DNA of 64,000 nucleotides from JBDOQU01 sp039839375. GTDB taxonomy: Bacteria > Pseudomonadota > Alphaproteobacteria > DSM-16000 > Inquilinaceae. The notes below the pieces were generated by a model that saw nothing but the letters and a program-made list of their open reading frames with translations, made no database searches and was not told the origin of the DNA. Positions 1-7,862 of this stretch are shown here, one piece after another; position 1 is the first letter of the stretch, and every line of letters starts with the position of its first letter. The position numbers were made by a program, and so were the translations under genes. The stretch covers positions 62,001 to 126,000 of the forward strand of contig NZ_JBDOQU010000001.1 of the NCBI RefSeq assembly GCF_039839375.1. The letters run 5' to 3'.

Positions 1-180
1 CAGGATGATCGCTTCAGCCGCCGCGTCCGCCGCCGTCACCGGGCTGCCGTCATCTTTGATCGTGGCGGCAAGGTCGTCGCCGCCATAGATCTGCAGGATC
101 GCGCGGCCGGCTTCTATGGCCAGCACGCGGACGGCGCTGCGCAGCCGCTCATCCTCGGATATCGCCGTAACGACCGTCAT
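1..180 (-). CDS. cysQ: 3'(2'),5'-bisphosphate nucleotidase CysQ / inositol monophosphatase family, partial
   Basis: Only the first 60 codons lie in the window; the gene runs off the left edge. The visible N-terminus contains the KDDGSPVTAADAAAE stretch (about residues 42-56), which is the conserved start of CysQ-type members of the inositol monophosphatase superfamily. CysQ hydrolyses adenosine 3',5'-bisphosphate to AMP, protecting sulfate assimilation and RNA turnover. The metal-binding EE, DPxD and GxxD motifs would lie outside the window, so CysQ rather than a general inositol-phosphatase is inferred from this one motif. The ATG at 180 overlaps the stop of the upstream molybdoenzyme gene in an ATGA arrangement, so the two are translationally coupled. 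Confidence 0.75.
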   Translation of the reverse strand, partial: MTVVTAISEDERLRSAVRVLAIEAGRAILQIYGGDDLAATIKDDGSPVTAADAAAEAIIL

Positions 181-2498
181 GGCTGAGCCGCTCCGCGTTC
201 GGAGATAAGGGTCCATAGAGCCTCCGGCGTCGCCGGCATGTCGACATGGGCGACGCCATGATCCGACAGGGCATCGACCACCGCATTGATGACCGCCGGC
301 GGCGCGCCGATCGCGCCGGCCTCGCCCGCGCCTTTCACACCCATGGGATTGGTCTTGCAGGGTACGACGTTGGTGCGAAAGGTGAGGAACGGCAGATTGT
401 CCGCCCGGGGAAGGGCGTAATCCATCAGCGATCCGCTGAGCAACTGCCCGTTCTCGTCATAGACGGTGCGTTCATGCAGCGCCTGACCGATCCCCTGGGC
501 CACGCCTCCGTGGACCTGGCCTTCCAGCAGCAGGGGATTCAGCACCACGCCGAAATCATCGACTACCGTATAGGCGACGATCTCCGTCGCGCCGGTGTCG
601 GGATCGATCTCCAGTTCGCATACATGGGCGCCGTTGGGAAAGGTGGCGGCGGGCGGTTTGAAGTCGCCGCCCTCGTCGAAGGCGATGTCTTCCGCGCTGG
701 CCTTCGCCACCTCGACAAAGGCGATCGATCGGTCGGTGCCGACGATGGTGAAGATTCCGTCGGAGATCTCGATATCCGCCGTCGCCGCTTCCAGCATGTC
801 GGCCGCCTTCACCTTCGCGGTCTCCAGGATCGCCTCCGACGCGCTGGATATCGCCATGCCGCCGACCGGGATGGAGCGTGATCCGCCCGTGCCCGTGCCG
901 GTCCTGATTCGCGCGGTGTCGCCCTGGACCACCGTCACCGCCTCCGGCGACAGGCCGAGGCGGCTGGCGACGATCTGCTTATAGGCGGTTTCGTGCCCTT
1001 GGCCGTTCGACTGTGTACCGGCATAGACCGTCGCCTCGCCCGATTTCTCCACGACGATGCGAGCGGCCTCCGCCGGGCCGCCGGCACATGCCTCGATATA
1101 GGTGGAGAGCCCGAGACCGCGCAGTTTGCCTCGCCTGCGTGCCTCCCGCCGCCGGTCCTCGAAACCGGCCTGGTCGGCGATCTCCAGCGCGTCGGTCATG
1201 TTCTTGTCGAACGCGCCGCTGTCATAGGTGAGGCCCAGCGCCGTGTCGTAGGGCATGGCATCCTCCGGGATGAAGTTGCGGCGCCGCAGTTCCCAGGGCG
1301 GGATGCCGATCTCCCGCGCGGCTGCGTCGACCAGCCGTTCGACCAGATAGGCCGCCTCTGGACGCCCGGCCCCGCGATAGGCGTCGACCGGTTGGGTGTT
1401 GGTGTATGCGCCCCGGACGGAGACGTGGACAGCAGGCATCCGGTAAAGCCCCGTCAGCATCCGGCAACCGGCCATCGTCGGAATGAAGGGGCCAGCGGCG
1501 GAGAGATACCCGCCCATATTGGCGACCGTCTCCACCTTCAGGCCCAGGAACTTCCCATCGGCATCCAGCGCCAGTTCGGCGTTCGTGACATGATCGCGGC
1601 CGTGATCGTCGCTGATGAAGGCTTCCGACCGTTCCGAGGCCCATCTCACAGGCCGTCCGAACTTCCGCGCGGCGTAGAGGGTGCAGACATATTCGGGATA
1701 GAGGAAAAGCTTCATCCCGAAGCCGCCGCCGACATCCGGCGTGATGACGTGGAACCGGTCGTGCGGCAGGCGGAAGATATCGCCGGCCAGCGTGTCGCGC
1801 ATGTCGTGCGCGCCCTGGCTGGAGACGTAGAAAGTGAACTTCCCGTCGCTATAGTCGGCCACGCAGGCGCGCGCCTCCATCGGGTTGGCGACCACCCGGT
1901 TGTTGACCAGCTTCAGGCTGACGGTGCGGTCGGCGCGCGCCAGCGCGTCGGCGACTTTGCCGGAATCTCCCAACTCCCAGTCGAAGGCCAGATTTCCCGG
2001 AATCTCGTCCCACAGCGCGGGTGCCCCGCCTTCCAGGGCTTTGACAGGATCGGCCACGGCGGGGAGCATGTCGTAGTCGATGTCGATCAGTTCGGCCGCG
2101 TCGCGGGCGATCTCCAGCGTTTCCGCGACGATCAGTGCCAACGGCTCCCCGACATGGCGTATCCGGCTGCGGGCCAGCGCGGGACGCGGCGGCTTTGTCA
2201 GATCGCTGCCGTCGCGGTTGTTCAGCCCCACCTCGCATGGCAGCGTTCCAATCCCGTCGGCGTCCAGATCGGCGGCGGTGACGATTCCGATGACGCCCTC
2301 CACTGCCAGGGCCTCGGACGTTTCGATCGCGCCGATGGTCGCATGGGCGACCGGCGACCGCAGGAAATAGCCGTGGGCTTGCCCGGGCAGGACGACATCG
2401 TCGGTATAGCGTCCGCGGCCGGTCAGCAGCCTCGGATCCTCGCTGCGGCGGATCGCTTGGCCTATTCCGAACTTCGCGGCGGCGGTTTCTGCCGTCAT
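177..2498 (-). CDS. Xanthine dehydrogenase / CO dehydrogenase family molybdopterin-binding large subunit (CoxL form II-like)
   Basis: A 773-residue molybdenum hydroxylase catalytic subunit. The N-terminus (residues 10-35, RRSEDPRLLTGRGRYTDD) is typical of CoxL-like proteins. The active-site loop at about 373-379 reads AYRGAGR, the signature of form II proteins, not the AYxCSFR loop of true aerobic CO dehydrogenases, so CO oxidation is unlikely. Near the C-terminus, VKGAGEAGAIGAPPAV matches the conserved Mo-cofactor/catalytic Glu region. Members hydroxylate purines, aldehydes or N-heterocycles with a [2Fe-2S] small subunit and an FAD medium subunit. Neither partner is encoded nearby: upstream is a nuclease on the other strand, downstream is cysQ. 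Substrate unknown; a purine or heterocycle would fit other genes in the window. Confidence 0.88.
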   Translation of the reverse strand: MTAETAAAKFGIGQAIRRSEDPRLLTGRGRYTDDVVLPGQAHGYFLRSPVAHATIGAIETSEALAVEGVIGIVTAADLDADGIGTLPCEVGLNNRDGSDLTKPPRPALARSRIRHVGEPLALIVAETLEIARDAAELIDIDYDMLPAVADPVKALEGGAPALWDEIPGNLAFDWELGDSGKVADALARADRTVSLKLVNNRVVANPMEARACVADYSDGKFTFYVSSQGAHDMRDTLAGDIFRLPHDRFHVITPDVGGGFGMKLFLYPEYVCTLYAARKFGRPVRWASERSEAFISDDHGRDHVTNAELALDADGKFLGLKVETVANMGGYLSAAGPFIPTMAGCRMLTGLYRMPAVHVSVRGAYTNTQPVDAYRGAGRPEAAYLVERLVDAAAREIGIPPWELRRRNFIPEDAMPYDTALGLTYDSGAFDKNMTDALEIADQAGFEDRRREARRRGKLRGLGLSTYIEACAGGPAEAARIVVEKSGEATVYAGTQSNGQGHETAYKQIVASRLGLSPEAVTVVQGDTARIRTGTGTGGSRSIPVGGMAISSASEAILETAKVKAADMLEAATADIEISDGIFTIVGTDRSIAFVEVAKASAEDIAFDEGGDFKPPAATFPNGAHVCELEIDPDTGATEIVAYTVVDDFGVVLNPLLLEGQVHGGVAQGIGQALHERTVYDENGQLLSGSLMDYALPRADNLPFLTFRTNVVPCKTNPMGVKGAGEAGAIGAPPAVINAVVDALSDHGVAHVDMPATPEALWTLISERGAAQP

Positions 2499-2622
2499 GG
2501 GCGGGGGCTCCGATGGCTTTGGGGGAGGGCAGGGAAGATCGTTCTAACATCGCCATGCGAAGGGGAACGGTCAACTCGGCGTTAAGCAAAAGGCAACCCG
2601 GCTCTGGTACGCTCCCTCTCCC

Positions 2623-3141
2623 ATGCGTTGGATCCTTTCTTCCCTGCTTCTCGCTGTATCGTTCCTGCCGGCCGGCCCTTCGTCGGCGCAAAGCCAGTTC
2701 GATCCATACGAGGAGATCACCGGCCTGACCCAGGTGCTGGAAGGCGATCTCCTGTCCGTGAACGGGATGATCGTCAGGCTCTACGGCATAGACGCGCCGG
2801 AGCTGGGCCAGTTCTGCGAAACCCGCGACGGCCGCCCCTATGATTGCGGCCTGGCCGCGAAGAACGTCCTGACCCGCCTGCTGAACGGCCGCGATGCGAG
2901 TTGCACCCTGTTCGCCGCGCTGCCTTCGACCAACCGTTCGGGCGTCTGCCGGCTTGAAAACGTCGACCTGGGCGGCGTCATGGTGCTGAAAGGCTGGGCC
3001 TTCTCCTATCGCGGCCTGTCGAACCGCTATGAGCCCCATGAGGCGCGGGCGCAGGCGACGGGCCAGGGCATGTGGTCGGGCCGGGCGCAGCGCCCATGGG
3101 TCTGGCGGCAGGAGCAGGCGGAGCTTCGGAGCGCCGGCTAG
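2623..3141 (+). CDS. Secreted thermonuclease (SNase)-like domain protein
   Basis: A 172-residue protein with an N-terminal signal peptide (about residues 1-22, ending near SSAQ). The rest resembles the staphylococcal nuclease fold (TNase-like): VRLYGIDAPELGQFC at about residues 48-62 is the signature strand and loop, and a region near residues 140-155 ending in GQGMWSG is usual in the short alphaproteobacterial members. Two Cys pairs could form disulfides in the periplasm. Catalytic arginines are not clearly recognisable, so nuclease activity is uncertain; many family members of this size are uncharacterised. It is transcribed divergently from the CoxL-like gene, with a 124-bp gap, and convergently with the PAS gene that follows. 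Confidence 0.75.
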   Translation: MRWILSSLLLAVSFLPAGPSSAQSQFDPYEEITGLTQVLEGDLLSVNGMIVRLYGIDAPELGQFCETRDGRPYDCGLAAKNVLTRLLNGRDASCTLFAALPSTNRSGVCRLENVDLGGVMVLKGWAFSYRGLSNRYEPHEARAQATGQGMWSGRAQRPWVWRQEQAELRSAG

Positions 3142-3147
3142 TACCGG

Positions 3148-3642
3148 CTAGCGTCGGAGCTTGTCGATCACGCCGATGATCGCCGAAACCCGGCCGCTAT
3201 CGTCGACGAAGGGGCAATCCACCGATTCGAAGGCGATGTGGCTCCGGTCGAACATGCTGAGCGTACCCGTGCAGATGCGGCATCGCCGCTCGGTGACCAC
3301 GGTGGTGTAATAGGCGTGGAGCGCGTGGCCGTATTCGCTGCCGTCCCCGGGCATCACCAGATTGCCGGTATTGTTGCGCCCGAACATCCGGATCACCTCT
3401 TCGCCATGAAGCTTCAGCAGGAAGTTCCCGTCATTCTGGGCCTCCACGAGGAACAGCTTGCCCACGACGCCCTTGTGTTCGGTCACGTCGAACAGGCGGC
3501 GGTTTGGCGGCAAACCATCGGCCGCCTCCAGCCACCATCGATAAAAGCTGCCCACCGCCCGGCTTTGGAAGTCCGTGTCTCCGTCGACTGGCGTGTCGCG
3601 CAGATCCAGAACCTGACTGAAGGCTGAGGGACGGGATAGCAT
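3148..3642 (-). CDS. PAS_5-type PAS domain protein
   Basis: A 164-residue single-domain protein. Layout and motifs (FYRWWLEAADGLPPNRRLFDVTEH, then LLKLHGEEVIRMFGRNNTG, then a C-terminal FVDDSGRVSAIIGVIDKL strand) match the alphaproteobacterial PAS_5 family, small cytosolic PAS-fold proteins without an output domain. Family function is poorly defined; ligand or redox sensing, or a role in polar or second-messenger networks, has been suggested for relatives. It lies just upstream of nothing obvious on its strand, and is followed (in the genome, to the right) by a second PAS protein on the same strand. Confidence 0.65.
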   Translation of the reverse strand: MLSRPSAFSQVLDLRDTPVDGDTDFQSRAVGSFYRWWLEAADGLPPNRRLFDVTEHKGVVGKLFLVEAQNDGNFLLKLHGEEVIRMFGRNNTGNLVMPGDGSEYGHALHAYYTTVVTERRCRICTGTLSMFDRSHIAFESVDCPFVDDSGRVSAIIGVIDKLRR

Positions 3643-3726
3643 CGCTCACCATTCCAGAAATCGTCGCGACACGGGTTCTAACGTGTCGGCATCGTCTTCG
3701 TTCGCGATTTGACGATCTTCGATGGA

Positions 3727-4272
3727 TTATTGCAACGTGCGGCCTTCCTGCCGGGGCAGCGCCCATGGCGCCGTCCGGGGAATGGAAATCTCATGCCAGT
3801 CGCCATGCTCCAGGCTAAGATGGACCGCGCAGCAGATCAGCATGTCGACCTCCACGCCGTCCATGGACAAGGGCGCGACCAGCCCCACGGTCCTCTTCAT
3901 CGCCTGCGGCTCGACCGCGAAATGATCGGCGATCTCGATCGGCTGATGGAGCGTGAGGCATCGTCTGAAATCCTGGGCCAGACCTGAGATGAGGGGATTC
4001 TCCCGGATCATCTCCTTGAGCCGGCGTCCCCGAGGATGAGGGCCATAATCATACACCAAATTCTCGCCGCGCAGCCGGCACAGGAAATCGTCGCCATCGC
4101 CGATCACCTGCCATAGCGATACGTTGGCCAGGATGGCGCCCAAATCCTCCGGGACGATGTCGGCCTTCGCGGGAAGCAGCCCGTCATGGCAGCGCGACCG
4201 CCAGTAGGCCCCGAACCTGATCACCTTCTCATGCGTAACCTGCATGGCCGCCTCGCCATCGCTCCCGCACAT
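3727..4272 (-). CDS. PAS_5-like domain protein, second copy
   Basis: A 181-residue protein with the same general layout as the neighbouring 164-residue PAS protein: an N-terminal helix with YWRSRCHDGLLPAKADI, a central LCRLRGENLVYDYGPHPRGR strand-helix region, and a C-terminal LICCAVHLSLEHGDWHEI strand. Sequence identity to the neighbour looks low, so this is an old duplication or separate acquisition. Start is uncertain: ATG at 4272 is the longest; an in-frame ATG at 4245 with an AGGCGG-like site upstream would remove nine residues. It precedes the first PAS gene on the same strand with an 84-bp gap and may be co-transcribed with it. Function unknown. Confidence 0.6.
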   Translation of the reverse strand: MCGSDGEAAMQVTHEKVIRFGAYWRSRCHDGLLPAKADIVPEDLGAILANVSLWQVIGDGDDFLCRLRGENLVYDYGPHPRGRRLKEMIRENPLISGLAQDFRRCLTLHQPIEIADHFAVEPQAMKRTVGLVAPLSMDGVEVDMLICCAVHLSLEHGDWHEISIPRTAPWALPRQEGRTLQ

Positions 4273-4357
4273 TGCCTAAACCGTACAGCCGGAAAAGGAC
4301 GGCGGAGAAGCTGGGAACAAGGGGCTTATCCCAAAGGCGTACACCTGCGCTTTGGCG

Positions 4358-5335
4358 TCAGGGCACGGCGGAAAGGATCGCGGCGGCCGCGGCCTCGTCG
4401 GTGATCAGGCCGGTGAGCAGGCGACCTTTCAGCGCCGCCCGGATGGCCGGCGCCCTGTTCTCGCCTGCAGCGATGCCGATGGTGAGGTTGCCGGGCGGCT
4501 GGTGCGGGGGCAGGGCGGTCACCCGGTCGTTCGTGCCGCCCTCGACGATCCGCCCGTCCGTGTCATAGGCCCAGCCCGCGATCTCTCCGACAGCGCCCAA
4601 CTCGATCAGCTCCGCCAGTTCGGCGTCCTTGATGAAGCCGTCGATATGCAGGGGAGCGTTCCATCCGATCGGGCCGACACCGAAGAAGGAGACTTTCGCG
4701 GCCGAGGCCATCTCCATCACCACTTCCGCCCAATGCTGGGCGTGGAGGAAGGTCCGTTGCTCGCGACTTTCGGCGATCAGCGGCATGGGCAGGGGGAAAC
4801 ATTGCGCGCCGACCCTGTCGGCCAACCGGATGACGACATCGTAGGGCGTCGCCCTGCCGTCGCGGGTCAGGTTGCCGACGACGGAGACAACCTTGTGCTG
4901 CGGCTGGTCGGTCGGCGACACCTCCCGGATCGTGGCGCGGAGCGTCCGGCCGGTGCCGAAGGTGAGGATCTGGGGGGCGCGTTCGGAAAGATAGCGGTCG
5001 ATCACCACCGACGCCGCGGCGGCCAGCCCGGCCACATGACCGGGCTTTGCGGGGTCGCTGGGCACCACCTCGCAATAATCCAGCTTGAACCGCTCCGTCA
5101 GCCGTTCCGCCAGTTCCATGCAGGCGACGATCGGATGGTCGATCCTGAAGCGGATCAGCTTCTCCGTCTGCGCCAGCGCGATCAGGCGTTGAGCGCCGGG
5201 ACGGGAGAGGCCCAGCTTCGTCGCGATCTCATCCTGGGTGTTGCCCGCGATGTAGTAGAGCCAGGCGGCCCTCGCCGCCTGATCCAACCGCCTAGTACCC
5301 GCAGGAGCGATCTCGCTCTTGATCGGATCGGTCAT
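4358..5335 (-). CDS. SorC/DeoR-type sugar-binding transcriptional regulator
   Basis: About 325 residues. An N-terminal helix-turn-helix (AAWLYYIAGNTQDEIATKLGLSRPGAQRLIALA, about residues 20-52) is followed by a SorC-type sugar-phosphate-isomerase-like effector domain, with the LTFGTGRTLRATI and VGNLTRDGRATPYDVVIRLAD stretches expected of the family. I chose ATG 5335, which has GGAAAGGG upstream, over an in-frame GTG at 5356 that has no ribosome site. It is divergent from the polyol-type ABC operon starting at 5575, with inverted repeats in the 239-bp gap, so it most likely controls that operon in response to a sugar alcohol or its phosphate. This parallels smoC of rhodobacters. Confidence 0.88.
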   Translation of the reverse strand: MTDPIKSEIAPAGTRRLDQAARAAWLYYIAGNTQDEIATKLGLSRPGAQRLIALAQTEKLIRFRIDHPIVACMELAERLTERFKLDYCEVVPSDPAKPGHVAGLAAAASVVIDRYLSERAPQILTFGTGRTLRATIREVSPTDQPQHKVVSVVGNLTRDGRATPYDVVIRLADRVGAQCFPLPMPLIAESREQRTFLHAQHWAEVVMEMASAAKVSFFGVGPIGWNAPLHIDGFIKDAELAELIELGAVGEIAGWAYDTDGRIVEGGTNDRVTALPPHQPPGNLTIGIAAGENRAPAIRAALKGRLLTGLITDEAAAAAILSAVP

Positions 5336-5421
5336 CCTGGCCCTTTCCCGCCACACAAACGCTCATTGCTTCTTAGAGTGCCCATCGGCGTCCTTTCAAG
5401 CATTTGCGCGCCGCTTGGCTA

Positions 5422-5436
5422 TATTGCGCTGCAATA
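5422..5436. promoter_or_regulatory. Inverted repeat TATTGC-N3-GCAATA, candidate operator
   Basis: A 15-bp near-palindrome with 6-bp half-sites in the divergent region between the SorC-type regulator and the ABC binding-protein gene. It lies about 90 bp upstream of the regulator start. Binding by that regulator is inference from position. Confidence 0.4.
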
Positions 5437-5501
5437 ATAGATCGTCATGCCTATGCGCATCTTGACATAAATTCCATCAAGAGTGAGCATATGATTGCCA
5501 A

Positions 5502-5517
5502 TTGAGCGAATGCTCAA
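5502..5517. promoter_or_regulatory. Inverted repeat TTGAGC-N4-GCTCAA, candidate operator
   Basis: Perfect 6-bp half-sites with a 4-bp spacer, 58 bp upstream of the binding-protein start. A related TGAGCA word occurs at about 5484-5489, and a TTGACA hexamer starts at 5462, although no well spaced -10 element follows it. The best candidate site for repression or activation of the polyol-type operon. Confidence 0.45.
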
Positions 5518-5574
5518 ACAAGCAGGTGCCTCGTCAAGGGCATCTCGGACCATCAAAGACAGGAGGAGGCGCAC

Positions 5575-6888
5575 ATGTCGGTATCCCGCTATGCCTTTCT
5601 CGCGACGGGACTTCTGTTCTGCGCGACGGGGACGGCCGCCGCGCAGGAGACGTTGACGATCGCCACCGTCAACAACGCGGACATGATCATCATGCAGCGC
5701 CTGTCCCCTCAGTTCGAGGAGGAGACGGGCATCGACCTGGAGTGGGTCGTGCTGGAGGAGAACGTGCTGCGTCAGCGCGTGACGACGGATATCGCGACGC
5801 GCGGCGGCCAGTTCGACATCGTCACCATCGGCGCGTACGAGACGCCGATCTGGGGCGCCCAGGGCTGGCTGCTGCCGGTCGACGATCTGGGCGAGGAATA
5901 CGACTACGACGACATATTCGACCCGGTGAAGAACGGCTTGTCCCATGACGGGACGCTCTACGCCGTGCCCTTCTACGCTGAAAGCTCCTTCACCTACTAT
6001 CGCACCGACCTCTTCGAGGAAGCCGGGCTGACCATGCCCGAGGAGCCGTCCTACGAGGACATCCGCGGCTTCGCCGAAACTCTTCACGATCCGGAGAATG
6101 ACATCTACGGCATCTGCCTGCGCGGCAAGCCGGGCTGGGGCGAGAACATGGCCTATGTCGGCACGCTGGTGAACACCTTCGGCGGCCGCTGGTTCGACAT
6201 GGAATGGCAGCCGCAGCTAACCAGCCCGGAATGGACTGAGGCGATCAATTTCTATGTCGACCTGTTGGGCAATTATGGCCCGCCGGGCGCCAGCTCCAAC
6301 GGCCATAACGAAAATCGGGCGCTGTTCGCCTCGGGCAATTGCGCGATGTGGATCGACGCCACTTCGGCCGCCGGATACATCTACAATCCGAATGAAAGCC
6401 AGGTCGCCGACGTGACGGGGGTTGCAGCCGCGCCGGTCGCGGTGACGCCCAACGGTTCGGCCTGGTCCTGGTCATGGGCGCTGGCCGTCCCGGCCTCGTC
6501 CTCGAAGGAGGAGGCGGCCAAGCAGTTCCTCGCCTGGGCGACCTCCAAGGAGTACATCGCGCTGGTCGGCGAGACGGAAGGGTGGGTGGCCGCTCCTCCC
6601 GGCACCCGGCAGTCGACCTACGACAATCCGGCCTATCAGGAAGCCGCGCCCTTCGCCGATCGGGTGCTGAACGCCATCCTGACCGCCGATCCGTCCAACC
6701 CGACGCGCGACCCGGTTCCTTATACCGGCGTCCAGTTCGTGGCGATTCCCGAATTCCAGGGTATCGGCACGCAGGTCGGGCAGGTGATCGCCGCGGCGCT
6801 GGCCGGCAATATCAGCGTCGAGGAAGCGTTGCAGTCGGCGCAGGAGGCGACCGAACGGACGATGCAGCAGGCGGGCTACATCGACTGA
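5575..6888 (+). CDS. Polyol/sugar ABC transporter substrate-binding protein (family 1, SmoE-like)
   Basis: A 437-residue periplasmic binding protein with a signal peptide ending near AAAQ at residue 24. The mature protein has the family-1 layout: ETLTIATVNNADMIIMQRL at the start, a central YAVPFYAESSFTYYRTDLFEEAGL hinge and ligand region, and WSWALAVPASSSKEEAAKQFLAWA near residue 300. It resembles sorbitol/mannitol-binding proteins such as SmoE of rhodobacters. A strong GGAGGAGG ribosome site precedes the ATG. First gene of the operon with two permeases, an SDR, an aldo-keto reductase and a HAD hydrolase; a 12-bp hairpin follows it. Ligand identity (sorbitol, mannitol, arabitol or similar) is inferred. 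Confidence 0.88.
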   Translation: MSVSRYAFLATGLLFCATGTAAAQETLTIATVNNADMIIMQRLSPQFEEETGIDLEWVVLEENVLRQRVTTDIATRGGQFDIVTIGAYETPIWGAQGWLLPVDDLGEEYDYDDIFDPVKNGLSHDGTLYAVPFYAESSFTYYRTDLFEEAGLTMPEEPSYEDIRGFAETLHDPENDIYGICLRGKPGWGENMAYVGTLVNTFGGRWFDMEWQPQLTSPEWTEAINFYVDLLGNYGPPGASSNGHNENRALFASGNCAMWIDATSAAGYIYNPNESQVADVTGVAAAPVAVTPNGSAWSWSWALAVPASSSKEEAAKQFLAWATSKEYIALVGETEGWVAAPPGTRQSTYDNPAYQEAAPFADRVLNAILTADPSNPTRDPVPYTGVQFVAIPEFQGIGTQVGQVIAAALAGNISVEEALQSAQEATERTMQQAGYID

Positions 6889-6897
6889 CGAAGGATC

Positions 6898-6931
6898 GGC
6901 CGGGGCGAGGGTGCAGGCTCTCGCCCCGGCC
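6898..6931 (+). promoter_or_regulatory. Intercistronic 12-bp hairpin after the binding-protein gene
   Basis: Arms 6898-6909 and 6920-6931 are perfect complements (GGCCGGGGCGAG and its partner) around a 10-nt loop. It starts ten bases after the binding-protein stop and ends 36 bases before the permease start, with no T-run. Such elements after binding-protein genes, as in malE-malF, stabilise the upstream message or attenuate transcription into the permeases. Confidence 0.65.
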
Positions 6932-6967
6932 CTCCGCTCGTACCCCTCCAGCATCGGGAATGCGCTC

Positions 6968-7855
6968 ATGGCGATCAACCGCTTCATGCAGCAGCGCCGG
7001 CGGGTGAACACGCTGCCGCTCGTCGCGCCTTCGGTTCTCGTCCTCCTGGTCTGGATGATCGTGCCGCTGGCGATGACGCTCTGGTTCTCCGTCCAGCGCT
7101 ATAACCTGCTGAACCCGACGCTGACCGGCTTCGCCGGGCTCGACAACTATGTCTATCTGCTGAACGACCCGGCGCTCTGGCGGGCGATGTGGAACACGCT
7201 GGTCCTGGTCGGTTCGGTGCTGGCCATCACGGTCGTCTTCGGCACCCTCCTGGCCGTGCTGTTCGATCAGCATTTCCCCGGCCGGTGGGCAGCGCGGCTG
7301 CTCATCATCGCGCCCTTCTTCATCATGCCGACGGTCGGGGCGCTGATCTGGAAGAACATGCTGATGCACCCGGTGAACGGCATTTTCGCCTGGATCACGG
7401 ATTTATTCGGCCTGCCTCCTGTCGACTGGTTCGCCAACCTGCCGATGCTCTCGGTCATCATCATCGTCTCATGGCAATGGATTCCCTTCGCGCTGCTGAT
7501 CCTGCTAACCGCTATCCAGTCGCTGGATAATGAGCAGAAGGAAGCCGCGCGCATCGACGGGGCGGGGCCGGTGCAGATGTTTTTCTACATCATCCTGCCC
7601 CACCTTCGCCGGTCGATCTCCGTCGTGGTGATGATCGAGACGATCTTCTTCCTGACCATCTTCGCGGAGATCTATGTCACCACCTCCGGCGGTCCCGGCC
7701 TCGCCACCACGAACCTCGCCTTCCTGATCTATATCAAGGCGCTGCTGCAGTTCGACATCGGAGCGGGATCGGCCGGCGGCGTCATCGCGATCGTGCTGGC
7801 CAACATCGTCGCCATCTTCCTGATGCGCACAGTCGCGCGAACCATGGATTCGTGA
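6968..7855 (+). CDS. ABC transporter inner-membrane permease (SmoF/MalF-like)
   Basis: 295 residues from ATG 6968, which has GGGAA eight bases upstream; a GTG at 6911 would add 19 non-conserved residues and lies in the hairpin. About six membrane segments are visible, starting with LPLVAPSVLVLLVWMIVPLA. The cytoplasmic EAA loop that docks the ATPase reads NEQKEAARIDGAGPVQMFFY (about residues 189-208), with the usual EAAxxDGA core. It forms the translocation pore together with the next gene. It lies 79 bp after the binding-protein gene and 7 bp before the second permease gene. Confidence 0.9.
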   Translation: MAINRFMQQRRRVNTLPLVAPSVLVLLVWMIVPLAMTLWFSVQRYNLLNPTLTGFAGLDNYVYLLNDPALWRAMWNTLVLVGSVLAITVVFGTLLAVLFDQHFPGRWAARLLIIAPFFIMPTVGALIWKNMLMHPVNGIFAWITDLFGLPPVDWFANLPMLSVIIIVSWQWIPFALLILLTAIQSLDNEQKEAARIDGAGPVQMFFYIILPHLRRSISVVVMIETIFFLTIFAEIYVTTSGGPGLATTNLAFLIYIKALLQFDIGAGSAGGVIAIVLANIVAIFLMRTVARTMDS

Positions 7856-7862
7856 GGCCGCG

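Noticed and set aside
177..2498. Aerobic carbon monoxide dehydrogenase
   Set aside because: The active-site loop is AYRGAGR, not AYxCSFR, and there are no coxM or coxS neighbours.
1849..3039. Long minus-strand reading frame over the CoxL N-terminus and the nuclease gene
   Set aside because: It has Arg/Pro/Gly-rich low-complexity sequence with no domain, and overlaps two well supported genes in other frames.
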